47,027 nt of DNA from Treponema sp. (GCA_024699235.1 JAILPY010000115.1:1-47027), one strand, 5' to 3'. Positions 7,669-16,038 are shown, counted from the first letter of the stretch. Notes: generated by a model from the letters alone, not told the origin. Numbers and translations are program-made.

Positions 7669-7759
7669 TCATGTATAATTAAAGATTGTGCTTTCTTTTT
7701 TATAGGAAAAGGGGTATACTTATTTTATTGTATTATATTAACTTTAAATGGAGTGTGTG

Positions 7760-8137
7760 ATGGCTACAGATATTCATGAATCTGGTGAAGATTACCTTGA
7801 GGCTATTCTTGTCTTGCAGAAGAAAAATGGTGCTGCCCGTTCTGTTGATGTTGCAAAGCATCTAAAAGTTTCAAAACCTAGCGTTAGTCGTGCTATGTCT
7901 GTCCTTGAAGAAACTGGATATGTTACTGTAGGTGACACAAGTTTCTTGCAGTTGACTGCAAAAGGAAAGGCAAAGGCTAATGAAATATACAGCCGTCATG
8001 TCCTGCTTACTCAATTCTTGCAGAAAATTACAGGCGTTGATGCTGAGCAGGCAGAAGAAAATGCCTGCCGCATAGAGCATGATATTGATTCTGATGTAAA
8101 AAAAGGTATTGAACGCTGGATGAAGGAAAATTCATAA
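7760..8137 (+). CDS. DtxR/MntR-family metal-dependent transcriptional regulator
   Basis: A cytosolic metal-sensing repressor of 125 residues. A winged helix fills the first ~65 residues (HESGEDYLEAIL, then recognition helix SKPSVSRAMSVL), followed by the dimerisation/metal domain; there is no C-terminal SH3-like domain, as in MntR. Visible ligands are D11 and E14 in EDYLE, the H in SRHVLL and the C, E and H of ACRIEHDID. Start 7760 is preferred over 7748 because GGAG at 7750-7753 serves it. TATACT at 7715-7720 is a likely -10. It ends two bases before argH. Confidence 0.85.
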   Translation: MATDIHESGEDYLEAILVLQKKNGAARSVDVAKHLKVSKPSVSRAMSVLEETGYVTVGDTSFLQLTAKGKAKANEIYSRHVLLTQFLQKITGVDAEQAEENACRIEHDIDSDVKKGIERWMKENS

Positions 8138-8139
8138 TT

Positions 8140-9588
8140 ATGGAAAAACAGTCTACAGAGCATGGAGCTCTAACTGGAGATAACCACAAGGCATTGTGGA
8201 GTGGCCGTTTTGCAGAAGGTCCTGATGCCGCTGCCGTTGAGTTTGAAACATCAATTTATGTTGATGAGCGAATGGCTCTGGATGATATTCATGGATCAAT
8301 AGCCCATGCTTCTATGCTTGGTGAACAGGGCATTATAAGTAAGGATGAGTCTGTACAGATTGTTACTGGACTTAAGCAGATAGAAAAGGATCTTGAAAAT
8401 GGTTCCCTTTCTATTGATTACAGTGCTGAAGACATTCATTCTTTTATAGAAGCAACCCTTACTGACCGTATAGGTGAAGCAGGTAAAAAGCTTCATACAG
8501 GACGCAGCCGCAATGATCAGATTGCTCTTGATGAGCGTCTGTATCTTAGGCGTGTCATACCGCTTCTTCAAGATGAAATCATTACATTAATAGAAGCTCT
8601 TGTTTCTATTGCAAAAAATCATACTCATACGCTTTTAACTGGCTATACCCACATGCAGCATGCTCAGCCTGGAACTCTTGCACAGCATCTGCTTGCATGG
8701 GCTTTTATGCTGGAGCGCGACTGGAGTCGTCTTGAAGGTTCTTTAGACCGCATAAGCAAATCTCCTTTAGGCAGCGGCGCCCTGCAGGGCAGTACGCTTC
8801 CTTTGAACCGAGAGGCTGTTGCAGAAGCTCTTGGATTTGACGGAGTGACTGATAATTCTTTGGACAGTGTTTCTGACCGTGATTACTGCATTGAATTTAC
8901 TTCAGACTTTTCTATGCTTCAGGCTCATTTGAGCCGTATGTGTGAAGAAATTGTCCTGTGGTCTACGACTGAATTTCATTTTGTCGATTTGAGTGAAAAG
9001 TGGTCTACTGGAAGTTCCATTATGCCTCAAAAGAAAAATCCTGATTTTGCAGAATTGATTCGCGGAAGGACTGGAAAAGTCTATGGAGACCTGATAAATC
9101 TCCTTACAATGGTAAAGGGACTTCCTTTGGCCTATGACCGCGATATGCAGGAAGATAAGGAACCTTTGTTTGATGCTCTTGATACTGTTGAAGCAAATCT
9201 AAAAGTTTTTACGGCTATGGTTTCTTCTGCCAGATGGAATGTTCCTGCAATGGCGGAAAGTTGCGAAGGCGGCTTTGCAAATGCTACAGATGTGGCTGAA
9301 TATCTTGTTCGTAAAGGAATGCCTTTTAGAACTGCTCACGGAGTGGCTGCTTCTGCTGTTCGTCATGCGATTGATGCCGGATTGTCTAGAATAGAAGACC
9401 TTGATATTGGTGTTTTGAAAGAATGTTCTCCTCTCATTGAAAATGATATATATGACAAGATTACGCCTGCCGCATGCATGGAAAATAGAAAGACGACTGG
9501 AGGACCTTCACCATATTGCACAGATGTGCAGATTAAAAAGTTAATGGATTTTTGTTCCAAGCATAGATTTTCTGGACAAAAAAATTAG
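8140..9588 (+). CDS. argH: argininosuccinate lyase
   Basis: Splits argininosuccinate into arginine and fumarate, the last step of arginine synthesis. The 482-residue protein belongs to the fumarase/aspartase superfamily. It has LWSGRF near the N-terminus, TGRSRNDQIA, the catalytic-histidine region TGYTHMQHAQP and the signature GSSIMPQKKNPD. An N-terminal extension of about 18 residues precedes the conserved start. Its start follows the regulator's stop by two bases and the transporter lipoprotein gene begins 12 bases after it, so the five genes appear to form one operon. No argG is nearby. Confidence 0.93.
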   Translation: MEKQSTEHGALTGDNHKALWSGRFAEGPDAAAVEFETSIYVDERMALDDIHGSIAHASMLGEQGIISKDESVQIVTGLKQIEKDLENGSLSIDYSAEDIHSFIEATLTDRIGEAGKKLHTGRSRNDQIALDERLYLRRVIPLLQDEIITLIEALVSIAKNHTHTLLTGYTHMQHAQPGTLAQHLLAWAFMLERDWSRLEGSLDRISKSPLGSGALQGSTLPLNREAVAEALGFDGVTDNSLDSVSDRDYCIEFTSDFSMLQAHLSRMCEEIVLWSTTEFHFVDLSEKWSTGSSIMPQKKNPDFAELIRGRTGKVYGDLINLLTMVKGLPLAYDRDMQEDKEPLFDALDTVEANLKVFTAMVSSARWNVPAMAESCEGGFANATDVAEYLVRKGMPFRTAHGVAASAVRHAIDAGLSRIEDLDIGVLKECSPLIENDIYDKITPAACMENRKTTGGPSPYCTDVQIKKLMDFCSKHRFSGQKN

Positions 9589-9600
9589 GAGTAAAATTGT

Positions 9601-10389
9601 ATGAAATCTAAACAGTTAGTATCTGTCGCTGTTGCTGCATTAGTTGCCGTAACAGGTCTTGTTTCTTGTTCAAAGAATAAATCTTCAGAAAAGACAACCT
9701 TTATTCTTGGTCTTGATGATTCTTTCCCTCCTTTGGGTTTTAGGGATGAAAATAATGCTATTGTTGGATATGACATTGATCTTGCAGCAGAAGTTGCAAA
9801 GCGCATGAATAAGGAACTTGTATGCCAGCCTATAGATTGGGCAGCAAAAGAACAGGAACTTAATACAAAGAAAATAGACTGTATATGGAATGGCTTTACA
9901 ATGACTGAAGAGCGTAAGGCTGCAATGGCTTTTACAAGGCCTTACCTTGATAATGCTCAGGTTGTGGTTGTCCGTTCAGACAGTGGAATAAAGACACTTT
10001 CTGGGTTGGAAGGAAAGGTTATTGGCGTTCAGGCAGGTTCTTCTGCAGAAGATGCAATCAATGATAATCCTTCTTTTAAGAATTCCTTAAAATCTGTAGT
10101 TGAATTTAAAGAGAATATTACAGCCCTTAACGATCTTGAAATTAAGAATGTTGACGGTGTCGTTATGGATCAAGTTGTTGCAAATTACAGCATAAAGCAG
10201 ACTGGTCGTCCTTATATTGTTCTTTCTGAAGGCCTTGCAAATGAAGAATACGGCATCGCATTCCGTAAGGATGATGTTGAATTGCGTGATAGGGTTCAGC
10301 TTATACTTGAAGAAATGGATAAAGACGGTACTGTTGCTAAGATTTCAAACAAGTGGTTTGGAACTAATCTGTCTGTAATAGGAAGATAA
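9601..10389 (+). CDS. amino-acid ABC transporter, substrate-binding lipoprotein
   Basis: A periplasmic binding protein of the polar amino-acid family (SBP_bac_3), 262 residues. A lipoprotein signal with lipobox LVSC places the lipidated cysteine at residue 23. The mature part has the usual opening (FILGLDDSFPPLGFRDENN, then GYDIDLAAEVAKRM) and the hinge-side GLEGKVIGVQAGSSAEDAI. GGAG before the ATG is the ribosome site. Permease and ATPase genes follow directly. The position after argH suggests arginine or a related cationic substrate, but ligand residues do not settle it. Confidence 0.88.
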   Translation: MKSKQLVSVAVAALVAVTGLVSCSKNKSSEKTTFILGLDDSFPPLGFRDENNAIVGYDIDLAAEVAKRMNKELVCQPIDWAAKEQELNTKKIDCIWNGFTMTEERKAAMAFTRPYLDNAQVVVVRSDSGIKTLSGLEGKVIGVQAGSSAEDAINDNPSFKNSLKSVVEFKENITALNDLEIKNVDGVVMDQVVANYSIKQTGRPYIVLSEGLANEEYGIAFRKDDVELRDRVQLILEEMDKDGTVAKISNKWFGTNLSVIGR

Positions 10390-10391
10390 CA

Positions 10392-11027
10392 GTGAGCAAG
10401 CTGCTTGTCGCGATGCTTAGAAGTACGGGCGTAACTCTTGAAGTGTTTGCCCTTACTTTGATATTTTCTCTCCCTCTTGCACTGGTGATTATGTTTGGAC
10501 GTATGTCCAAGATAAAAATAGTTGCAAAGGTTGTAGATGTTTTTCTCCTTGTAATACGCGGCACTCCGCTTATGCTTCAGCTTATTTTTGTTTATTTTGC
10601 GCCTCCAACCTTGTTTAAATGGGGGTTCGGGCGCTTTACTGCAGCAATTATTGCCATGGTCATAAATTATGCAGCCTATTTTGCTGAAATCTACCGTGGT
10701 GGCATTCAGTCGATTCCTGTCGGTCAGTATGAGGCTGCAAAAGTTCTTGGATTTACAAAAGTTCAGACATTTATGCGCATAATTATGCCTCAGGTAATAA
10801 AGCGTATTCTTCCGGCTATGGGAAATGAAGTCATTACTCTTGTAAAGGATACTGCCCTTGTACAGGTTTTAGGCGTTGCAGAGCTGTTTCATGTTGCTCA
10901 GACACAGAGCGGTCGTCTTGTTAGTGTTACGCCTCTTTTTCTGGCAGGAGTCTTTTATTTTATAATGAACTGGGGCGTCTCAAAGTTCTTTGATGTTGCG
11001 GAGAAAAAACTTGACTACTACAAATGA
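10392..11027 (+). CDS. amino-acid ABC transporter, permease
   Basis: An inner-membrane permease of the HisM/GlnP family, 211 residues, with about five membrane helices. The EAA loop that contacts the ATPase is clear: [17 protein letters not shown] followed by [26 protein letters not shown] before it is also typical. The start is GTG at 10392, two bases after the lipoprotein stop. Its last bases overlap the ATPase gene. With only one permease gene present, the transporter is probably a homodimeric channel. Confidence 0.9.
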   Translation: MSKLLVAMLRSTGVTLEVFALTLIFSLPLALVIMFGRMSKIKIVAKVVDVFLLVIRGTPLMLQLIFVYFAPPTLFKWGFGRFTAAIIAMVINYAAYFAEIYRGGIQSIPVGQYEAAKVLGFTKVQTFMRIIMPQVIKRILPAMGNEVITLVKDTALVQVLGVAELFHVAQTQSGRLVSVTPLFLAGVFYFIMNWGVSKFFDVAEKKLDYYK

Positions 11028-11772
11028 AATAATACGTGTTGACCGTCTCAGTAAAAGATTCGGAACCCTTGAAGTAATTAAAAACATTTCTTTTTCTGTT
11101 CATAAAGGTGAAGTTCTTGGCATCATTGGGCCTAGCGGAAGCGGAAAGTCTACATTGTTGAGGTGCATCTGTCAGCTTGAAACTGTTTCAGGAGGTTCTG
11201 TTTCAATCTGTGGAAAAAATATGGTGAATGACGGCGTTTATTCTGACAAAAATACGCTCCGCAGCATTGGTCTTGATGTCGGACTTGTATTTCAGAATTT
11301 TAACTTGTTTCCTCATTTTACAGTCCTCCGTAATATTACAGAAGCTCAACGCATTGTTCTTGGAAAAGGAATTGAGGAAGCTGCTGGCGTTGCAATGGAA
11401 CTTTTGAAAAAGATGGGACTTGAATCTAAGGCTGACAGCTATCCGTGTCAGCTTTCTGGAGGACAGCAGCAGCGCGTAAGCATTGCACGTGCACTTGCCC
11501 TTCATCCTCAGGTACTGTTTTTTGATGAGCCAACTTCCGCACTGGATCCTGAGCTTACTGGAGAAATTCTTGCTGTTATACGTGATCTTGCCAAAGAAAA
11601 GATGACCATGGTTGTTGTAACTCATGAGATGTCCTTCGCAAGGGATACAAGTGACAGTATTCTGTTTATGGATGGTGGCGTTATTGTTGAGCAGGGAAAT
11701 CCTTCTGACGTAATAAATTCACCGAAGGAAGAGCGTACAAAAGCATTCTTGAGACGTTTCCTGGAAGAATAA
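11011..11772 (+). CDS. amino-acid ABC transporter, ATP-binding protein
   Basis: The cytosolic ATPase of the transporter (GlnQ/HisP type), about 253 residues. Walker A is GPSGSGKST, the Q-loop lies in [13 protein letters not shown], the signature is [15 protein letters not shown], Walker B is [14 protein letters not shown] and the switch histidine is in VVVTHEM. I place the start at the TTG at 11011 because GGAG at 11000-11003 lies seven bases before it. An upstream TTG/ATG pair at 10990-10995 would add seven residues but lacks a ribosome site. The gene overlaps the permease gene by 17 bases. It is the last of the operon. Confidence 0.9.
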   Translation: MTTTNEIIRVDRLSKRFGTLEVIKNISFSVHKGEVLGIIGPSGSGKSTLLRCICQLETVSGGSVSICGKNMVNDGVYSDKNTLRSIGLDVGLVFQNFNLFPHFTVLRNITEAQRIVLGKGIEEAAGVAMELLKKMGLESKADSYPCQLSGGQQQRVSIARALALHPQVLFFDEPTSALDPELTGEILAVIRDLAKEKMTMVVVTHEMSFARDTSDSILFMDGGVIVEQGNPSDVINSPKEERTKAFLRRFLEE

Positions 11773-11840
11773 TATAAAAATCAAATCAAAAAAAGTTAAG
11801 TTTTGTTTATTAAAAGCTGTTCGAAAACGCCTCTTCTACA

Positions 11841-11869
11841 TTGACTAAATCCATATTTTACAATATCAT
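11841..11869 (+). promoter_or_regulatory. promoter of the rpsP operon
   Basis: TTGACT at 11841-11846 and TATCAT at 11864-11869 are 17 bases apart. The leader to the rpsP start is then about 95 bases. Confidence 0.6.
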
Positions 11870-11935
11870 AATTGCTCATGCTAGACTAGGGATATTTCTA
11901 AGCGTTGCCTAGAACTAGATGGCATATTTACTTTA

Positions 11936-11954
11936 AGGCTAATTATTTTAGCCT
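11936..11954 (+). promoter_or_regulatory. hairpin touching the rpsP ribosome binding site
   Basis: AGGCTAA and TTAGCCT form a perfect seven-pair stem around a five-base loop. The next bases are the Shine-Dalgarno ACGGAGGA (11955-11962). A structure this close could modulate initiation on rpsP. No match to a named ribosomal leader was recognised. Confidence 0.4.
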
Positions 11955-11969
11955 ACGGAGGACAATCAA

Positions 11970-12236
11970 GTGGTAAAAATCAGACTTAAGAAGTTTGGTA
12001 CTAAGAAGCGCCCAGATTATCGTATTGTTATTCAGGATGCCCGCAAGCCTCGTGATGGTGTTACAGTTGAAGAAATTGGACAGTATCACCCAATCGCTGC
12101 AGAAGGCAATCAGGTTTGCTTTAACGAAGAGCGTGCAAAGTACTGGCTTAGTGTTGGTGCTCAGCCAACAGACATTGTAAGAAAAATCTTCAATTCAAAG
12201 GGTCTTTCAGTAACTGGAAAATCTCTTGCCAAATAA
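11970..12236 (+). CDS. rpsP: ribosomal protein bS16
   Basis: A small-subunit ribosomal protein of 88 residues. It opens with the family pattern VKIRLKKFGTKKRPDYRIVI, followed by GQYHP and YWLSVGAQPTDIVR. The start is GTG at 11970, eight bases after a strong GGAGGA. It leads the rpsP-khpA-rimM-trmD-rplS cluster, a widely conserved gene order. Confidence 0.95.
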   Translation: MVKIRLKKFGTKKRPDYRIVIQDARKPRDGVTVEEIGQYHPIAAEGNQVCFNEERAKYWLSVGAQPTDIVRKIFNSKGLSVTGKSLAK

Positions 12237-12258
12237 GTATCAGGGGGAGCAATAGGGA

Positions 12259-12492
12259 ATGGAAAAAGACCTGATTGAATATATCGCAAAATCATTGGTC
12301 GATGATCCCGATGCAGTCTCTGTGACGGAAGCCGAAGGTGAGCGCGGACCTGTTCTTCAGTTAAGCGTATCCCAGGGTGATATTGGTAAAGTAATTGGCA
12401 AGTACGGTCGTATTGCAAAAGCTCTGCGTACTGTTTTGAGCGCGTATGCCAGCAAAGATGGTAAGCGTTACAGCCTTGAAATTCTGGACTGA
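12259..12492 (+). CDS. khpA: KH-domain RNA-binding protein KhpA
   Basis: A 77-residue single KH-domain protein that binds RNA, usually paired with KhpB/Jag. The KH signature loop GKVIGKYGRIAKALRTVL is complete, preceded by VTEAEGERGPVLQLSV. GGGGGAG lies upstream of the ATG. Its stop overlaps the rimM start by one base (TGATG), so the two are translationally coupled. The position between rpsP and rimM is conserved in many bacteria. Confidence 0.92.
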   Translation: MEKDLIEYIAKSLVDDPDAVSVTEAEGERGPVLQLSVSQGDIGKVIGKYGRIAKALRTVLSAYASKDGKRYSLEILD

Positions 12493-13073
12493 TGGCATCG
12501 TTGATGGTAGAACAGTTTGTAGTTGGGATTGTTCGTGGTACTCATGGTATTACGGGTGAATTTAAAGTAGAAAGTACTTCTGGCGAGTATGCGCATTTTG
12601 CGGATATGGAAGAAGTAACTTTAACAGATGGTACTGAATCAAAACTTTTTAGGGTTGAGTATACTCAGGAAGCTAGCAGTACTCTGTATATGAAATTAGA
12701 GGGAATAAGCACGCCTGAAGCTGCTGCAAAGTATAACAGGTGGCAGATCGTAGTTCCCCGCAAATACGCCCATCAGTTGCAGGAAGGTGAGTGGTATATT
12801 GAGGACTTGAAAGGGTGCTCAGTATGGTATAAAGAGGCGACAACGGAGAATACCGTTGGAATTGTCACAGACGTAAAGGAAGGCGGATCAGGTTATCTCG
12901 TTGAGATTTTGCTGTCCGAGAGTTGTCCTCTTCTTGGCAATGACGTCAAGTTTACAAAAAACGGAGCAATCCGTACTGTATATGTGCCTTTTGTAGATCA
13001 GTTTATAAATAAGGCAGGTATTGACGTAAAAAGCAAGAAGATGCAGCTGATGCACCTCTGGATTCTGGAGTAA
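12492..13073 (+). CDS. rimM: 16S rRNA processing protein RimM
   Basis: An assembly factor for the 30S head that binds uS19, 193 residues. The N-terminal RimM barrel is recognisable by FVVGIVRGTHGITGEFKV, and the linker and PRC-like C-terminal domain by EGEWYIEDLKGCSVW, then VPFVDQFI with a final LWILE. The start overlaps the khpA stop; an in-frame ATG at 12504 is a possible alternative. The C-terminal domain is somewhat longer than usual. Confidence 0.9.
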   Translation: MASLMVEQFVVGIVRGTHGITGEFKVESTSGEYAHFADMEEVTLTDGTESKLFRVEYTQEASSTLYMKLEGISTPEAAAKYNRWQIVVPRKYAHQLQEGEWYIEDLKGCSVWYKEATTENTVGIVTDVKEGGSGYLVEILLSESCPLLGNDVKFTKNGAIRTVYVPFVDQFINKAGIDVKSKKMQLMHLWILE

Positions 13074-13077
13074 TTCC

Positions 13078-13917
13078 ATGAAATTTACTGTGCTGACCTT
13101 GTTTCCTGAGATTCCGCGTGCTTTTTTTGAAAATTCGATCATGGCAAAAGCGGTTGAACGGGGAATTATTGCCTACGATTTAGTGAATATCAGGGATTTT
13201 GCCTTTGATCGACACAAAACTTGTGATGACGCTCCTTATGGCGGAGGTGCAGGGCAGTTATTGCTTCCTGAACCTTTAGGTCGGGCTTTGGATAGTGTAG
13301 AGGCTTACAGAAAGACGAAGCATGTTATTTATGTTACGCCTAGCGGTAAGCAGTTTTCTCAGAAAAAAGCTCGGCAGTTAAGCACGAAAGATGAAATTGT
13401 CTTAATCTGCGGAAGATACGAAGGTATCGACCAGCGGATAATAGATTACTATGTGGATGAAGAAATCTCTATTGGAGATTATGTTATGTCTAGCGGTGAA
13501 GTTGCAGCAACGGTTATTATTGATGCTGTATACAGACTCGTAGAGGATGTAATAACACAGGAATCTTTGGATGAGGAAAGCTTTTCGGGCAGTCTTTTGG
13601 AATATCCTCAGTATACAAGGCCAAGTGTATACAGGGGCATGAAAGTACCAGAGGTTCTTACCAATGGTAATCATGAAGAAATCCGAAAGTGGCGACTTAG
13701 AAAGAGCCTTCAGAAGACTATGATGAACAGGCCTGATTTGATTCAGTCTGCGAGAATGACGGGTACTCTTTCTGATGAAGCAGAAAAAATGATCGAAGAA
13801 CTTGCGGATTTCACGACATACAAGAATAACCGCAAGCAAAGCCGTATGCTAAGGTCTGTCCAGGAACGACTGCGACGAAAAGAGGCTAAGGCAGAAGGCG
13901 CTGAACAGGAGAATTAA
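13078..13917 (+). CDS. trmD: tRNA (guanine-37-N1)-methyltransferase
   Basis: Methylates G37 of tRNAs with G36 to prevent frameshifting. The SPOUT trefoil-knot enzyme shows [63 protein letters not shown] and [12 protein letters not shown], all family signatures. At 279 residues it exceeds the usual ~240-250 by a charged C-terminal tail ([14 protein letters not shown]). It lies four bases after rimM and one base before rplS. Confidence 0.95.
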   Translation: MKFTVLTLFPEIPRAFFENSIMAKAVERGIIAYDLVNIRDFAFDRHKTCDDAPYGGGAGQLLLPEPLGRALDSVEAYRKTKHVIYVTPSGKQFSQKKARQLSTKDEIVLICGRYEGIDQRIIDYYVDEEISIGDYVMSSGEVAATVIIDAVYRLVEDVITQESLDEESFSGSLLEYPQYTRPSVYRGMKVPEVLTNGNHEEIRKWRLRKSLQKTMMNRPDLIQSARMTGTLSDEAEKMIEELADFTTYKNNRKQSRMLRSVQERLRRKEAKAEGAEQEN

Positions 13918-13918
13918 G

Positions 13919-14398
13919 ATGGATATTATCAATACCATTGAAGAAAGACAGAAGAAAGCTAATGCTGAAAACTTCAAAGTTGGTGATACAGTAAAGGTTC
14001 ACTTTGAAATTGTTGAAGGAAAGACAAAGCGCATTCAGATTTTTGAAGGACTTGTACTCTGCTTTAAGAATACAGGAATCCGCAAGACTTTTACAGTCCG
14101 TAAGGAAAGTTATGGAGTTGGCGTAGAACGTGTTTTCCCACTCCACAGTCCACGTGTCATAAAGGTTGAACTTGTTCGCCCAGGTAAGGTTCGCCGTGCA
14201 AAGATTTACTATGTACGCGACAAGATTGGTAAGGCTGCTAAGATTAAGGAACTTATTGGACCTAAGGCTCAGGCTCAGTTTGCAGCTAACCGTGCAGCAT
14301 ACCAGGCTGCTGATGTAGCAGAAGCTAAGCTTAAGGCTGAATTGAAGGCAGCAAATGCATCAGCTAGTGCAAACAAGGATGCTAAGAAGAAGAAATAA
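13919..14398 (+). CDS. rplS: ribosomal protein bL19 with C-terminal extension
   Basis: A large-subunit protein at the inter-subunit bridge. The core is typical: [20 protein letters not shown], then [15 protein letters not shown] and [21 protein letters not shown]. At 159 residues it is about 40 longer than the standard ~115-120. The extra tail is rich in Ala and Lys ([15 protein letters not shown]) and probably disordered. It is the last gene of the cluster and is followed by a clear terminator. Confidence 0.95.
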   Translation: MDIINTIEERQKKANAENFKVGDTVKVHFEIVEGKTKRIQIFEGLVLCFKNTGIRKTFTVRKESYGVGVERVFPLHSPRVIKVELVRPGKVRRAKIYYVRDKIGKAAKIKELIGPKAQAQFAANRAAYQAADVAEAKLKAELKAANASASANKDAKKKK

Positions 14399-14416
14399 TT
14401 TCTGATTCTTTTACAG

Positions 14417-14441
14417 GCCCTTCTTTATGAAGGGTCTTTTT
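14417..14441 (+). terminator. rho-independent terminator after rplS
   Basis: CCCTTC (14418-14423) and GAAGGG (14429-14434) pair around a five-base loop, followed by TCTTTTTA. Confidence 0.85.
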
Positions 14442-14475
14442 ATTTGCATTTCAATACTCGACAAAATCAAGGTTG

Positions 14476-14484
14476 TGATATACT
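14476..14484 (+). promoter_or_regulatory. extended -10 element abutting the start of the 100-residue gene
   Basis: TGATATACT (TGn plus TATACT) lies nine bases before ATG 14494. There is no Shine-Dalgarno, so the mRNA may be leaderless or nearly so. Confidence 0.5.
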
Positions 14485-14493
14485 ATAAGTAAT

Positions 14494-14796
14494 ATGAGTC
14501 AAAGTTCTGCAAAAAGAAAAATCGAATGTTCTTCCATCCAGTTGGGAGTGTGTTTTAGTGCTCCTGTCTATTTTGATGATGGGGAAAATATGTTTCTTTC
14601 TGCAAAAAATCCTGTAAAAAAGTATCATATAAACGCTATACAGCGCTGGGAAATCCCATTTCTGCTGACGGATGGATACATTCTTTCTGATAAGGAAGTT
14701 GCTTCTATTGCAGATGAGAAGGCAAAGGCTGCAGATGTTTCTGCACAAATGGAAGATATTGATGCCTCCTTCTTTGGAATCACAGAGGATGATTAA
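14494..14796 (+). CDS. conserved-looking protein of unknown function (100 residues)
   Basis: I do not recognise a family. A basic N-terminus is followed by a beta-rich segment (GVCFSAPVYFDDGENMFLSAK) and an acidic alpha-helical end (MEDIDASFFGITEDD). The segment SAPVYFDDG resembles the short domain found before HD-GYP domains, but this is weak. No signal peptide. The ATG has no ribosome site and a -10 element directly upstream. The 3' end overlaps yraN by eight bases, suggesting coupling. Confidence 0.65.
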   Translation: MSQSSAKRKIECSSIQLGVCFSAPVYFDDGENMFLSAKNPVKKYHINAIQRWEIPFLLTDGYILSDKEVASIADEKAKAADVSAQMEDIDASFFGITEDD

Positions 14797-15160
14797 GGCT
14801 TCTCTCTCTACTCATGAAAAAGGTGTGATGGGAGAGGACAGGGCTGTAAAATATCTTTCAGATCATGGGTACTCTATAATAGACCGAAATTTCCGTACTC
14901 GAAGCGGAGAAATTGATATAATCGCACAAAAAGACAGTTATTTAGTATTTGTGGAAGTCAAATCTTTGCCTCATGGAGACATTGATACCCTTGCTTCTGA
15001 ATTAGGTAAAAGAAAGCAGCAAAAGATAATTAAAACATCTAAATATTATCTGCAAAATCATCGACAATATAAATATCAGTACATTAGGTTTGATGTTCTA
15101 GCTTTGGATGTCGCGGGACTTGAACCTGTATATCATATAATAAATGCTTTTTCGGAGTAA
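14789..15160 (+). CDS. YraN/UPF0102 nuclease-like protein
   Basis: A 123-residue protein of the UPF0102 family, which has an endonuclease-like (Holliday-resolvase) fold. The signature is complete: GEDRAVKYLSDHGYSIIDRN, then SGEIDIIAQKDSYLVFVEVKS, with D and ExK in the usual metal-site positions. I chose ATG 14789 because the family begins a few residues before the GExxA motif; longer frames upstream only shadow the preceding gene. Its presence near rplS and trmD is common. Its biological role is not settled. Confidence 0.88.
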   Translation: MIKASLSTHEKGVMGEDRAVKYLSDHGYSIIDRNFRTRSGEIDIIAQKDSYLVFVEVKSLPHGDIDTLASELGKRKQQKIIKTSKYYLQNHRQYKYQYIRFDVLALDVAGLEPVYHIINAFSE

Positions 15161-15169
15161 GAAAAAAAT

Positions 15170-15349
15170 ATGCCGATAAAAAAAATTATTGATCCTCATA
15201 AAATCGTTCCGCCGCGCATCAAGGAGCTACAGGAAAAGATTAATGATAAGGATTATGTCGATAACGCTGTAGAGAGAATAGCGTCAGTTATTAGTCGCCA
15301 TATAGCAGAAAATCAAAGTTTTGCAGAAAAGACCTTTGTAATGCGATGA
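15170..15349 (+). CDS. short unknown protein (59 residues)
   Basis: A compact ORF starting nine bases after yraN, with CGGAG upstream. It reads MPIKKIIDPHKIVPPRIKEL and then a long amphipathic helix around DYVDNAVERIASVISRHI. The regular hydrophobic spacing and tight placement argue for a real gene, too short for many gene finders. No family recognised. Confidence 0.5.
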   Translation: MPIKKIIDPHKIVPPRIKELQEKINDKDYVDNAVERIASVISRHIAENQSFAEKTFVMR

Positions 15350-15407
15350 CAATATATTTTTATAAACAGGTAGAAAATTTATTGTTATTTGAATATACTT
15401 GTAATGT

Positions 15408-15905
15408 ATGAGTAGAGACAGACGTTCAAAGAAAAGAAACGGCAATAATTGGAAAAATAATTATTCTAATGAAAATTCCCGTAATGGTGGAAAGCGCAAT
15501 GATGTAAAAAATCATGGCGTAAGAAAAACTGTTTCGGCGTATGCGGTTTCTCCTGATCAGATACGTGCTGATGAAGAAGCTATAACTGCGTTTAAGTCTT
15601 CAAATAGGCCTATATGTGAACATTGTGGTCTTCCTATTGCAGACTTGGCAACTGCTGTAGAAGATAAAAAAAGTGGAAATCCTATCCATTTTGATTGTGC
15701 TGTGAAGATTTTAGCTGAAGAAGAAAATCTGGCAGAAGGCGACAGGATTACATATATTGGACAAGGGCGCTTTGGAGTTCTTTATTTTGCGAATCCCCAT
15801 GATATGAAACATTTTACTATAAAAAAGATTATTGAGTGGGAAGACAAGGATAAGAAACCTGAGTGGCGTGACCAAATGGCTGATCTGTATAGTCATGTTA
15901 AGTAA
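15408..15905 (+). CDS. putative zinc-binding protein of unknown function (165 residues)
   Basis: The first ~45 residues are basic and asparagine-rich and probably disordered. A central CEHCGLPI and a later HFDC form a CxxC...HxxC set able to hold one zinc ion, as in small zinc ribbons or treble clefs. The C-terminal part (YIGQGRFGVLYF, then KIIEWEDKDKKPEW) looks folded. The basic tail plus zinc site would fit nucleic-acid binding, but this is inference. TATACT at 15394-15399 lies eight bases before the ATG and there is no ribosome site. Confidence 0.65.
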   Translation: MSRDRRSKKRNGNNWKNNYSNENSRNGGKRNDVKNHGVRKTVSAYAVSPDQIRADEEAITAFKSSNRPICEHCGLPIADLATAVEDKKSGNPIHFDCAVKILAEEENLAEGDRITYIGQGRFGVLYFANPHDMKHFTIKKIIEWEDKDKKPEWRDQMADLYSHVK

Positions 15906-15910
15906 ACCTG

Positions 15911-15939
15911 TTGCAAAAAAAATAAAAATAGTATAGGAT
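15911..15939 (+). promoter_or_regulatory. tRNA-Leu promoter
   Basis: TTGCAA (15911-15916) and TAGGAT (15934-15939) are 17 bases apart, 12 bases before the tRNA 5' end. Confidence 0.55.
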
Positions 15940-15951
15940 ATGGATACATAC

Positions 15952-16038
15952 GCCAGGATGGTGGAATTGGTAGACACAAGGGACTTAAAATCCCTCGACA
16001 GTTAAACCGTCGTGCCGGTTCGATTCCGGTTCCTGGCA
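15952..16038 (+). tRNA. tRNA-Leu (anticodon UAA)
   Basis: Acceptor arms GCCAGGA (15952-15958) and TCCTGGC (16031-16037) pair fully. The anticodon loop CTTAAAA gives UAA. A long variable arm (CGAC...GTCG) is typical of a class II leucine tRNA, and the T arm GGTTCGATTCC is standard. The terminal CCA is not encoded. Confidence 0.95.

Noticed and set aside
13402-13839. 145-codon minus-strand ORF inside trmD
   Set aside because: Antisense to conserved trmD motifs, with no family match or ribosome site.
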